Shown here piece by piece: positions 7,976 to 17,574 of a DNA stretch of 64,000 nucleotides. Within the stretch, counting starts at the first letter, position 1, and each line of letters opens with the position of its first letter. The notes under the pieces were generated by a model, which had not been told where the DNA came from, made no database searches, and saw only the letters and a program-made list of their open reading frames with translations. A program made the translations under genes and the position numbers. Origin of the DNA: JBCDHN01 sp964351855. GTDB taxonomy: Bacteria > Verrucomicrobiota > Verrucomicrobiia > Verrucomicrobiales > DEV007. Location of the stretch: the NCBI GenBank assembly GCA_964351855.1, contig CAYGQD010000002.1:1-64000 (forward strand), in the 5' to 3' direction.

Positions 7976-10900
7976 TCAATCGATGAAGAGAAACTCGTTC
8001 GTCATGAGAAGGGCGTGCGCCACCTGCTCGAGGGGCTGAAGTTTCGGCGGAAGAGGAGCCCGAAAGTCCGCCTGGGAATCCCACACCGTCGCCACATCGG
8101 TGGGAGCATCCTCGGGGCGGACCACGAGACGAATCGCCGGCGCCCAGCGAAACCCGTCGGAAGTTCCGCTCTCGCGACTGTCCACCGCGAAATCGAGGAT
8201 TTCGCCACGTTTCAGGGTAAGATTTTCGACTTCGGTCATGACCGCGCCGCCGTCGGCGATCCACTCGCCCACCAAGCCCGATCGAGCGGAGATGATCCGG
8301 GCGCGAACGCCGTCGCCATTGTTCTGCCTGACCACGCTCACCTCACCGAGAACCGCAAAGGTCCCGTCGTAGGGGACGACCCAACGGCGGATCGCCGCCT
8401 TGGCCAGTCCGTTCCCGGGATGTCCGCCCGCCGCGCTCAGGCTGGCGAATCCACGCTGGAGATGAGGAAAGGCGCGTCCCCCCTGATAGCGCTTTCGCTG
8501 GGGATCGAAAAATGGGAGGGGCTGAAACGCGGAAACGCGGGGCGTGGCCGGGTCGGCATCCCCGGAACCGTAGATCCAGGAGCCCTGCATCGAGTCGTTG
8601 CGCAAACCTGAGGTTTCCCGAAGAAACGCCCTCGCCAACTGGTCCTCCGCCCGGGTCGGGGAGCGAAGGAAGACGCGTCGGTAGAGCTCCTCGATGGCCG
8701 CGGCACCCAAGCTGCCGCCCTCTGGGACGGTCGCCGCCGCAGACTGCTGGGCCGCTTTGGCCAGGGCCCGCGCCTGATCGATAATAAAGCTGTCATTCAG
8801 GGCAAAGAGCGCTTGCTGAGGTACCAGTGTTTCGGACCGCTCCGTACTGGCGAGGTCCGGTGAGGGGAAATCAAAGGTGGTGAAGAGCGGATCGAGGTTC
8901 GTCCGGTCGACAAGCCCGTAGATCGTGCGTCGGCCACTGAACGGTTCACCAGACAGACTCACGGCTCTGCCGCCCAATTCCGGTTCCAACTTTCCGCTCG
9001 TCATCAGCATGGCATCGCGCATCGCCTCAAAATCCATGCGGCGACGCTCGGCCCGCCACAGCAGCTCGTTGTCCGGATCCACCGCGACCGCTTCACTCCG
9101 GACGGTACTGGCTTGCTGGTAGGTCCGTGAAAGCACGACGTCGCGCACCAGTTTTTTGGTAGACCAGTCTCGCCGCATCAGCGCGGAAGCCATCCAGTCG
9201 AGCAGCTCCGGGTGGCTCGGTGGATCCGACTGGAGCCCGAAGTCACCCGGGGTTTTCGCAAGAGGACGTCCCAAAAGATGCCGCCAGATGTGATTCGCCC
9301 AAACCCGCGGGGTGAGAGGATTTTCCGCGCTGGCGATATGCTGCGCCAGTTCCAGGCGGCCGCTGCGATCGGCCGGAAAGGGGGTCATCTCCGGGGCGAG
9401 AACCTCGAGGAAGCGGCGTTCCACGGCGTCGCCCTTGCGCGTCGGATCTCCGCGCACATAGACGACCGGTTTGACCGGTCGGGCCTTGTCCTGAACCGCC
9501 ATGGCCCGCGCGGGCGCCCCCGGATGGGTCGCCTCGACCTCGGCCATGGCGGTTTCCAGCTGGTTCAAGTCCCGGCGTCCCGTCCCGAGCAGGCGATACG
9601 CCCCCTCCACGTCTCCCGGTCGGAAATCGAGCAGGCCACCCGGGCCGGTAAACGCCGCCAAAATCGGCTTGAGAGGTCCGTCCGGAACCGCCTGAGCCCG
9701 ACCCAACAAGGTGCCGTAAAACCGCACCAACGCGGCTTCGTCGAGCGGCTTCTCGGTGCGGAGCGCATCCAGCAGCATCGAGTTGATCGCGAGGTCGACT
9801 CCGGGAACCCGGCCCGACGCGATGATCTGTGCGAGAATACCGTTCTTGCGATCCGGCGAAGCGCCCGCAACCCGGACCAGAGGCGCAAAAACGGGGTCTT
9901 GGCGCAAGGATTCGTCCCGCTTGAGTGCGTTCCACTGTCGGCTCATCGGAGTGAGGGCGGTCTCGACCATCTTCTTGCCCGAGATCAGCTTCCGCACATC
10001 CGCGGTTCGCGTCACCTCCATCTGCACCAGGGCGTCGAAATAAAGCGCCGGCTTGGCAAGAACGTCGGCCACCGCCTTGTCTTTGAGGTCTTGCACAAAG
10101 TCTACCTTGGTCTTTTTCGCGGCGGCCTTCGCGGCCTGGTAGTCCTGGCGCGCTTTTGGATCCACCTCCACTCCGTCCACAGCGATCTCTGGCAACTCTT
10201 CGAGGTCTTCGCTGCTGGCGAAGACCCCTTGCAGGGCATAGAAATCCGCCGTCGGGATCGGGTCGTACTTGTGATCGTGACAGCGGGCACAGGCCACCGT
10301 CATTCCCATAAGCCCACGCGTCACCACGTCGATCCGGTCGTTGAGAATCTCGTCGGCACGGCGGCGGAAACGCGGTCCCACCGTGAGATAACCGAGCGCG
10401 GCCAAGGTGGGGTCCTTCGGCTTCAATCCGAGCTGGTCGGCCGCGATCTGTTCCAGGATAAACCGATCGAAGGGCTTGTCGGCGTTAAAGGCTTCCACGA
10501 CGTAATCGCGATAGGTCCAGGCATAGGGATATCTCAGGTCGGCCTGTGCCTGGAAATCCTGGGTATCGGCATAGCGCGCCATGTCCAGCCAGTAGCGACC
10601 CCAGCGCTCACCGAAATGCGGGGAATCCAGCAATTCATCCGCCTTCGCCGCCAGCGCCGCGTCCGCATCCTTGGCGAACGCCACGGCAAACCGCTGCATC
10701 TCCTCGAAGCTGGGCGGAAGTCCGGTGAGATCAAAGTGGAGCCGTTTCAGCAGGGTCCGCGCATCGGCTCGCGGAGAGGGCTCCAAGCCCTTCGCCCCGA
10801 GGCGTGCTCCGATTAGCCCATCAATCGTTTCCGGCCCCCGCCGCAACGACGCCGGATCCGCCGGGGCCACAGGCTGAAACGCCCAATGCGTCGCCGCTCG

Positions 10901-11376
10901 CTCAAAAAAGAGCGGTTGATTGCCCAGGATGAGCTCGCTCTCGCCAGGGCCCGCCATCATGGGCCACTTCGCACCCTGATCGATCCAGGCCCGTAGTACG
11001 GACAGGGTTTCTTCGGAGAGCCGGTCGTCATTCGGCGGCATTTCCATATCCTGCTCGAGGTGAGCCGTGAAGAGCAGCAGCGGACTCTCTTCGCTCTTCC
11101 CCGGAACAATCGCGGGACCATAGCCACTGCCTCCCATCAGAGCCGCTTCCCTGGAATCGAGCCGCAATCCTCCCTTCTGCTTGCCGGGCCGTGACACTCC
11201 ACGCAATGCTGCGCCAGCACGGGATGGATATCCCCGAAATACTTCACGGGCCGCCGCACCGCTTCCGGCAATTCAGAGGCGTCGAGACCGGGAAGCTGCG
11301 CTGAAACGACCAATACGGAAAACGGGCCGACGCTCAGAACCAGCGCGGAAATCCAGAAATAAACGGAGAACTTCAT
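7976..11376 (-). CDS. Planctomycete-type cytochrome protein (PSCyt1-DUF1549-DUF1553), frameshifted at the heme motif
   Basis: Two overlapping frames together encode one protein. The upstream frame (11376 down to about 11190) starts MKFSVYFWISALVLS, a signal peptide, and runs to HPVLAQHCVECHGP with a CxxCH heme-binding motif. The expected continuation GKQKGGLRLDSREAA is in the next frame, which stays open to 7976. A single missing base in the C/G run near 11189-11193 explains the break. The remainder holds PSCyt1 (PPNDDRLSEETLSVLRAWID), DUF1549 with its DMARYADT and CARCHDHKYDPIP segments (a second CxxCH), and DUF1553 (WANHIWRHLLGRPL, RTYQQAS). Such proteins pair with DUF1501 proteins and are thought to be extracytoplasmic redox or carbohydrate-acting proteins. 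An alternative TTG start lies at 11418. Confidence 0.85.
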
Positions 11377-11590
11377 GGGAATAACCAATACAATCGGGGC
11401 TGCGGGTGCCTCTTTCAACTAACGGATAGGAAATTGCTTTTCGCCCTCCCGCTCCCGAGTCATCATTGGCCCGGGGATGAAAGGGGGACCAAGGGGAAAC
11501 TTCCTTTTGTGGTTTTTAAGTTGAGTCAATCCGGCCATCGGGAGCCTCGCAACTTTGCGTTCTGCGAATCCTGCAATCTGCGCTAGAGTG

Positions 11591-12553
11591 ATGGAAATGA
11601 TTGCTTTCGAATACCTTGGCAGCGGGCTCAATGCCCTGGCTCGAGCCCATCAGATGAGCTCGATGGCCGGACATCTCGGTGCGGCGATGATCGCGGGCTA
11701 TTTTGTGGGTGAGCAGCGACCGGGATTGGAACCGGAAGTGTACCGAGGGATCGAAGGCGATTTGAATCGTGTGATGCGCGGTGACTCTGTTTTCGGGCAA
11801 AAAATGAGCAAGAACGCGAAAATCTCCGATCCGGAATTGTTCGCGCCTTTTCCCCACGAAAAACCCTCCGAAGGTTTGATCGATGACATCGCCGAAGCGC
11901 TGGCGAAGAACGTCGGCCAAGCGCGGCAATCGGGACACAACGTGATTTTCGCGTCCCTTGCGATTCGGGCGCTCAAAGAGCATCCGGAGCTGGCCACGCC
12001 TTCGGTGGTCGATGGCATTCGCAAACTGATCGCGCTTTTCGATGAAGCGCATCCCGGTAGCGGTTACTACGGAAAGGCAAAAGGGCGGATTCGTGGAAAT
12101 CAGATCACCCTTCCGGAGGACGAATCGGCCACTCCCTACCAGAATTTGACCGAGATGGCCGACGTCGTGCTCGACGAAATCATCCACCAAGATCCAAAGT
12201 TTCATCGTCAGGGATATGGCGACCTCGTCCACATCAATAACCACGCCGCCGCGATTGTCGATTTGGCCGCTTACGGCTATACTGATCTGGTTCCTCCGGC
12301 GCTCGCATCCCACTACCAGCATCTTCGATTGTGGCGGAATTTGCCGAATGTGGCGGACGAACTGGGACCGCTCGTTCTCTCGAGAACGAGCCCTCACCGA
12401 CCGGAATACTGGACCTCAGACTCGGTTCCCTACGATCGCGCTCTGCTAACGCATCGGGTGAAAACCATGTATGGCTTCGATGAACTGGCGGACGTGGTCG
12501 AGAGCGAAGAAAAGCGCGACCAAGCCTATCTCCAGATGCGCTACTGGATGTGA
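11591..12553 (+). CDS. Conserved hypothetical protein, histidine-rich helical
   Basis: I do not recognise this 320-residue protein. It has no signal peptide or membrane segment and appears cytoplasmic and mostly helical. Its N-terminal part (NALARAHQMSSMAGHLGAAM) and later segments (DLVHINNHAAAIVDLAAYGY, ASHYQHLRLW) contain regularly placed histidines that could bind metal or form an active site. The ATG at 11591 was chosen over an upstream in-frame start at 11555, because the extension looks non-coding. Its last 13 bases overlap the end of the convergent Uma2-like gene. Function cannot be assigned. Confidence 0.7.
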   Translation: MEMIAFEYLGSGLNALARAHQMSSMAGHLGAAMIAGYFVGEQRPGLEPEVYRGIEGDLNRVMRGDSVFGQKMSKNAKISDPELFAPFPHEKPSEGLIDDIAEALAKNVGQARQSGHNVIFASLAIRALKEHPELATPSVVDGIRKLIALFDEAHPGSGYYGKAKGRIRGNQITLPEDESATPYQNLTEMADVVLDEIIHQDPKFHRQGYGDLVHINNHAAAIVDLAAYGYTDLVPPALASHYQHLRLWRNLPNVADELGPLVLSRTSPHRPEYWTSDSVPYDRALLTHRVKTMYGFDELADVVESEEKRDQAYLQMRYWM

Positions 12554-13125
12554 TGATCGGCGAAGGTGATATCCTCGAAGATCTCGGCCAATGGAAGCTC
12601 GGTTTCGATTTCTGGAAGGGGAATCACGGCGTCTAGCCCCAGGAAAACCACGCGCTCGAAGTCGTTCGCTGAACGGCGAAATACCACGACCCGAGGAGCA
12701 TCTTGTTCAACGAGAAGATAAACCCCCAAGCTCGGGATCGTCTGATAGGCATCTTTCTTTTCACCCTCATCAATCCTGCGAGTCGATTCGGAAAGGACTT
12801 CCACCATCACGACAGGTTCATCCTGAAAACTGTCGTCTTCTGAATTGGGACGGCACACCACCATCGCGTCGGGGTAATAGAATCGGGTTTCTCGAGAGGT
12901 TCGGATGCGAACTTTCGTATCTGAGTTGTAGGGCTGACAGGGTTTGCCGCGAAGCCGAGCGTGGAGGCTGCTCGAAGCATTGAGGGCGATCCTGTTGTGG
13001 CGATTCTTCGCCCCTGCCATCGCATACATGACTCCGCCGACATATTCGTGCTTCTGATCTGAGGCCAATTCCCCTGCCAGGTAGTCCTTTTCAGGGATGA
13101 AATCCCAGTGTTCAGCAGCAGTCAT
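12541..13125 (-). CDS. Uma2-family (DUF820) putative restriction-endonuclease-fold protein
   Basis: The 194-residue protein shows the Uma2/DUF820 pattern: HEYVGGVMYAMAG near residue 26, then YYPDAMVVC (catalytic-type Asp near residue 84) and VVMVEVLSEST (Glu near residue 107). The last two lie about 20 residues apart, as in PD-(D/E)xK nuclease folds. The family is greatly expanded in Cyanobacteria, Planctomycetes and Verrucomicrobia. Its fold is nuclease-like but a cellular role is not established. The gene is single, convergent with the preceding hypothetical gene (13-base overlap) and divergent from the M3 peptidase. Confidence 0.9.
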   Translation of the reverse strand: MTAAEHWDFIPEKDYLAGELASDQKHEYVGGVMYAMAGAKNRHNRIALNASSSLHARLRGKPCQPYNSDTKVRIRTSRETRFYYPDAMVVCRPNSEDDSFQDEPVVMVEVLSESTRRIDEGEKKDAYQTIPSLGVYLLVEQDAPRVVVFRRSANDFERVVFLGLDAVIPLPEIETELPLAEIFEDITFADHHIQ

Positions 13126-13223
13126 TTTGTTCTCAATATTCCCTCTGACGTTCGTTCGTCAATTGCACAACCTTCGGGGCAACGATTGACCTTCGCCAGG
13201 TCTGGTTTACCGATTCTCCTAAC

Positions 13224-15308
13224 ATGAGTAACCCGTTTCTCTCCGAAGACTTCCACATTCGTTGGTCCCAACTGACGCCTGACCAGATCGAACCCGGCAT
13301 TTCTGCGGCCTTGGAGGTGGCGAAGGCGAACGTTGAGGGATTGGCCAATTCCACCGAGGAACCGCTCACCTTTGCGAACACCTTGCTGGCGTTGGAAGAG
13401 GCGACGGAGTCCTTGAGTAGCGCTTGGGGGCTGGTAGGGCATCTGGACTCGGTTCAGAACAGCGATGCGTTCCGGGAAGCCTACAATGCGATGTTGCCAA
13501 AGGTGACGGAGTTCTTCACGAAGATCTCGCTGAACGAGGCGCTCTGGAAGCGGATCAAGGCGTATTCCGAGACCGACGAGGCGGCATCGCTTTCGCCGGT
13601 TAAGAAGCGCCTGTTGGAGGAGACCTTGGTGGAATTCCGCCAAAGCGGGGCGGATTTGCCGGAGGAAAAGAAGGAGCGCTTCATGGAAGTGAAGGCGGAA
13701 TTGGCCAAGACGACCCAGAAATTCAGCGAGAACGTCTTGGATTCGATGAATGCCTGGGAGCTGGTTCTGGAGGATGATTCACGACTCAAGGGATTGCCGA
13801 AATCCCAGATGGATGCAGCGCGAGCGAGCGCCGAAAGCAAGGATTTGAAGGGCAAATATCGGATTTCCCTCCAGGCTCCATCGCTCTTTCCGGTCTTGGA
13901 ATACGCGGAAGATGAGACGCTGCGGAGAGAGGCTTGGGAGGGATCGATTACGGTGGGATCGACGGGGGATTGGGACAACACGGATCTGGTTTGGCAGATT
14001 CTGGCACTGCGGCAGGAGATGGCCGAGATTTTGGGCGAAGATCATTTTGCCAATCACATTCTGGAGCGGCGCATGGCCAAGACGGGCGAAGCCGCGCTGA
14101 AGTTTGTCGAGGATTTGCACGATCGGATCGCCGGAAAATTTGCCGAGGAAACGGCGGAGTTGGAAGCGTTCGCGGCGGCGAAGAAGGGCGAAGCTCCGGG
14201 ACCGTTCCAGCCTTGGGACGTTGCATTTTGGTCCGAGAAAATGCGGCAGGAGCAATACGCTTTCGACGAGGAAGAACTACGGCCTTATTTCCCGATCGAT
14301 GGCGTGCTCCAAGGCATGTTTCGGATCACCGAGAAGATTTTCGGGATTCGACTTTCCGAGCGAGAGTCGGTTTGCGTGAAAGCTGGCGAAGCTGCGCCGG
14401 AAGGGAAGGGCGAAGTCTGGCAGCCCGATGTGAAGTTTTATGATATCCACGATGAAGCCGGTCACGATCTCGGTTCGTTCTACGCCGACTGGCATCCCCG
14501 GGAAGAGAAACGGCCTGGCGCCTGGATGAACTATCTGAAGACCGGCTTGCGACCGGAAGCCGGGGGAGATCGCACGCCGCACCTCGGGTTGATCGCCGGA
14601 AATATGTCGCCTTCTGTCGATGGCAAACCCGCGCTGCTGACTCATCGGGAAGTTGAGACGGTATTTCATGAATTTGGTCACCTGCTGCATCACCTTCTTG
14701 GCGAGGTCGAGATCCGGTCTCTGAATGGCGTGAACGTGGTGTGGGATTTCGTCGAACTCCCGTCTCAGATCATGGAAAACTTCTGTTGGGATCGCGAGTG
14801 TCTCGACCTTTTCGCACGCCATGTTGAAACCAATGAGCCGATTCCGGACGAGCTCTTCGAGAAGATGGTCGCCGCGCGCAATTTCCGCTCCGCTTCGGTG
14901 GCGATGCGGCAGCTCAGTTTGGGCAAGATGGATCTAGAGCTTCACGTCAACTATCCGTCGCATCCACACGGTGGTGATTTGGATCAGCTCTGCGAGCAAC
15001 TGCTGGAAGGCTATCTTATGCCGCTGCAAACTCGACCTCCTTCCATGGCGCGTCGGTTTGGCCATCTGTTTTCCAGTCCGACAGGGTATGCCGCTGGCTA
15101 CTACAGCTACAAATGGGCTGAAGTCCTCGATGCCGACGCGTTCACCCGATTCCAGAAGGAAGGCGTTCTCAATCCCGAGGTGGGACGAGATTTCCGTGAT
15201 AAGATCCTCAGTAAAGGCAATTCCGAAGACGCTGGAAAGTTGTTTCGCGACTTCATGGGGCGCGATCCCGACCAAACCGCGCTTTTGATTCGCAGCGGTC
15301 TCGCTTGA
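13224..15308 (+). CDS. prlC: M3 family oligopeptidase (oligopeptidase A type)
   Basis: The 694-residue protein is a full-length cytoplasmic metallopeptidase of the thimet oligopeptidase family. The zinc motif HEFGH sits at about residues 482-486 within ETVFHEFGHLLHHLL. The third zinc ligand is expected in DFVELPSQIMENFCWD about 27 residues later. The substrate-contact region near the C-terminus, SPTGYAAGYYSYKWAEVLD, is well conserved. Oligopeptidase A degrades short peptides, including cleaved signal peptides. There is no signal sequence. The gene stands alone; the symbol is given by family resemblance to E. coli prlC. Confidence 0.93.
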   Translation: MSNPFLSEDFHIRWSQLTPDQIEPGISAALEVAKANVEGLANSTEEPLTFANTLLALEEATESLSSAWGLVGHLDSVQNSDAFREAYNAMLPKVTEFFTKISLNEALWKRIKAYSETDEAASLSPVKKRLLEETLVEFRQSGADLPEEKKERFMEVKAELAKTTQKFSENVLDSMNAWELVLEDDSRLKGLPKSQMDAARASAESKDLKGKYRISLQAPSLFPVLEYAEDETLRREAWEGSITVGSTGDWDNTDLVWQILALRQEMAEILGEDHFANHILERRMAKTGEAALKFVEDLHDRIAGKFAEETAELEAFAAAKKGEAPGPFQPWDVAFWSEKMRQEQYAFDEEELRPYFPIDGVLQGMFRITEKIFGIRLSERESVCVKAGEAAPEGKGEVWQPDVKFYDIHDEAGHDLGSFYADWHPREEKRPGAWMNYLKTGLRPEAGGDRTPHLGLIAGNMSPSVDGKPALLTHREVETVFHEFGHLLHHLLGEVEIRSLNGVNVVWDFVELPSQIMENFCWDRECLDLFARHVETNEPIPDELFEKMVAARNFRSASVAMRQLSLGKMDLELHVNYPSHPHGGDLDQLCEQLLEGYLMPLQTRPPSMARRFGHLFSSPTGYAAGYYSYKWAEVLDADAFTRFQKEGVLNPEVGRDFRDKILSKGNSEDAGKLFRDFMGRDPDQTALLIRSGLA

Positions 15309-15385
15309 GTACCGTAGCCGAGGGAAGCAAAGAAGCATTCGGCAGAGAGTTGTTTAAATTTCCATAATTTAAACTAAGTTTCAGG

Positions 15386-16102
15386 ATGATTGGTCTCGCC
15401 GAGTCTGCATCCTCTGCTCTTCCTCCGTTTCAACGAACCCTCTTCTCTCCGGCTGACTGCGACGATCCCGCGAAGACGGCATCACTGATCGAGCCTGAAC
15501 GTGAAGCAATCCTGAAATGTCGCGATTGGGTGGCCACGTTCCCGACTCGCAAGGTCAACAAGCACGGCCGCCGAGAAGCGATTTGCCCCTTTGTCGAACC
15601 GGCGATTCAGCGAGGAACGATGCATTTTTCGATCGCTCAGCCGACGTCAGCGACCGAAGTCGAGGGAATCGACCAGGAACTCCGGGGATTCGCCGAGTTG
15701 TTCCATGCGTTGGAGCCGAAAACGATGCCTGCTGCGATGACGAAAACCGTGATTGCGGTCTTTCCGGAAACGCCTGGCCAACTTCTGCTCGATGCGACGG
15801 AAGGAAATCGGTCGCTCAAGGGCGACTTGCTCGAAGCTGGGATTCTCGTGGGCGAGTTCTTCCCGACTTGCCCCTTCGCTTCCACCTTCGATCCGAAGCT
15901 TTTCGCCCTGCGTTCGCCCGTTCCGATGTATGTCCTGCGCAGTTTCATCGAAACGGATTGGCGATTCGTGGCGGAGGTTCCCCGATGGCGCGCCATCTAC
16001 CGAGAGGCGTTTGGCGAGCCGCCGCGCGATCTCCAGCATCTGGGCACGCTGCGGGGGCGGGTGTTGGCAAAGTTGGCCGCCCTCAAGCGGCGATTCCGCT
16101 GA
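15386..16102 (+). CDS. Conserved hypothetical protein (possibly DUF6875-like)
   Basis: The 238-residue soluble protein has a central pattern with CRDWVATFPTRKVNKHG, CPFVEPAIQRGTMHF and a C-terminal PMYVLRSFIETDWRF followed by WRAIYREAFG. This resembles a family of small uncharacterised proteins that I believe is filed as DUF6875, but I am not certain of that name. No catalytic motif is obvious apart from conserved Cys and His positions. It lies between the M3 peptidase and a membrane-anchored protein, with no clear operon partner. Confidence 0.6.
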   Translation: MIGLAESASSALPPFQRTLFSPADCDDPAKTASLIEPEREAILKCRDWVATFPTRKVNKHGRREAICPFVEPAIQRGTMHFSIAQPTSATEVEGIDQELRGFAELFHALEPKTMPAAMTKTVIAVFPETPGQLLLDATEGNRSLKGDLLEAGILVGEFFPTCPFASTFDPKLFALRSPVPMYVLRSFIETDWRFVAEVPRWRAIYREAFGEPPRDLQHLGTLRGRVLAKLAALKRRFR

Positions 16103-16155
16103 CGCCTTCAGGTTTTCCGAGACAGCAGAGGTGATTCCGAGGTAAAGAAGACGCG

Positions 16156-17574
16156 TTGAACTCGCCTTCTTCCACGCATCACCGAAACGGACGGTCGCAG
16201 CTTCTAATTCGCGGCGTCGCCGGGTTGCTCATTGTGATCGGAATGATCGTGGTGATCCAGGCCGTGCTCTCGCCTTGGCGAATTTCCGCGACCGCGATTC
16301 GGGAATCGGCCGATCCAACGCAAGATCCCTGGTTTCAAGCCTGGCATCCGCTTCCGCCGAATCGGCCCGAGCCTTCGCCGCCCTATAACCGTCCGGACGT
16401 GACCGTCAGTGAGCGCGATGTCTGGATCCAGCGGCGACTGATCGAACCGCCACGTTCTCATGGAGGCCATGTGGGTGCGTCGGTGGTGGAAGCGAATCCC
16501 GCCGGAGTGGCGACATTACCGGGAAATCTCAGCCTGAAACTGGAAAAGGTCGGGCTTTGGATTCCGGGAGATCAATCAAGCAACTATCGCTTTTTCCATC
16601 CCCAAACGGGGGAAATCGAGCCGACTTCACCGGAGTTGGCCCGCGTTCCGGCGGCCTTGAAAACGGGCTCTGTTCTGCAACCGGCGCTGCGCCTCGTGTT
16701 CTCCGGTTCCGGAGCCAGACTTTGGGACGGAGAGCTGCAAGTTTTTGATGGGAGGACCCGCTGGCCGGTGGCAGACCAGGAATCTCTGCTCTACGACGAA
16801 GCCGCTGCGGTTCTGGATCTTCGGCTGACGATATGGCACGATACCCCGCTGAAACTGATGCTGAGCCTGCCCTGTGGCGAGCCCGAGATTGGGCGAATCC
16901 CTGCCCAATCCGGAGAACAACTCGTTTTCCCGTCGGGCATTCGCTATCAGCACATTGCCCAGGGACATGGGAAGGTGACTGAAGTGGGGCGTCGCGGCGA
17001 GGCCTGGGATATTTCGCCGGAGCCGCTTCGGTTTGTTCTCGGGCGGGTCGGTCCAGCAGTTTGGGCCGCCCAGTGCCGGTTTCGCGATGCGGATGAACCC
17101 GTCGAAACGCCGCACTTCGGATCGGCCTGGTTTGATGGTCGGCCGCGGATTCAAGCCGCTCATCTCCCGACTTCGGATCAACCGATCGAGCTGGTTTGCT
17201 ATACAAAACGCGCCCATGTCTGGTTTGAAATCGCGCACCTGCCGGTGATTCAGAATCCGCGTTCCTGCCTAAACCTGTTCACCGCGAAAATCCCGACCGC
17301 AGGCCAAGACGGAACCGCCTGGGAATGGTTTTCGGTTGCGGCTCAAGCGGTCCAATTGGATCCGGTGGCGTTGAGCTTGTTGGTGGAAGACGAACAATTG
17401 GTGCTGGATCAGGAAGCCATCCGGGTGACGCAACTCCTCAAACAGCTCCGACAATTCGCACCGGGAGAAACGATTCAAATTCAGCAACGGCGCAACGAAT
17501 TGCTCCTCGCAACTCCGCCTTCACGCAACTGGGGCCGCCGCTGGTGGGATCGCCTGCGAAGTTGGGGCTGGTAG
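16156..17574 (+). CDS. Membrane-anchored hypothetical protein
   Basis: The 472-residue protein has one N-terminal transmembrane helix (about residues 17-41, LLIRGVAGLLIVIGMIVVIQAV). A large region without cysteine clusters follows, probably extracytoplasmic and beta-rich (LSLKLEKVGLW, LRLVFSGSG, LDLRLTIWHD). The extreme C-terminus is tryptophan/arginine rich. A TTG start at 16156 is needed to keep the helix; the next ATG is inside it. A GAGG lies about 14 bases upstream. The last 54 bases overlap the end of the convergent SpoIIE-type gene. I recognise no family. Confidence 0.65.
   Translation: MNSPSSTHHRNGRSQLLIRGVAGLLIVIGMIVVIQAVLSPWRISATAIRESADPTQDPWFQAWHPLPPNRPEPSPPYNRPDVTVSERDVWIQRRLIEPPRSHGGHVGASVVEANPAGVATLPGNLSLKLEKVGLWIPGDQSSNYRFFHPQTGEIEPTSPELARVPAALKTGSVLQPALRLVFSGSGARLWDGELQVFDGRTRWPVADQESLLYDEAAAVLDLRLTIWHDTPLKLMLSLPCGEPEIGRIPAQSGEQLVFPSGIRYQHIAQGHGKVTEVGRRGEAWDISPEPLRFVLGRVGPAVWAAQCRFRDADEPVETPHFGSAWFDGRPRIQAAHLPTSDQPIELVCYTKRAHVWFEIAHLPVIQNPRSCLNLFTAKIPTAGQDGTAWEWFSVAAQAVQLDPVALSLLVEDEQLVLDQEAIRVTQLLKQLRQFAPGETIQIQQRRNELLLATPPSRNWGRRWWDRLRSWGW

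Noticed and set aside
9212..10816. 534-residue plus-strand ORF
   Set aside because: It is the antisense shadow of the DUF1549/DUF1553 gene, with arginine-rich low-complexity content and no family match.
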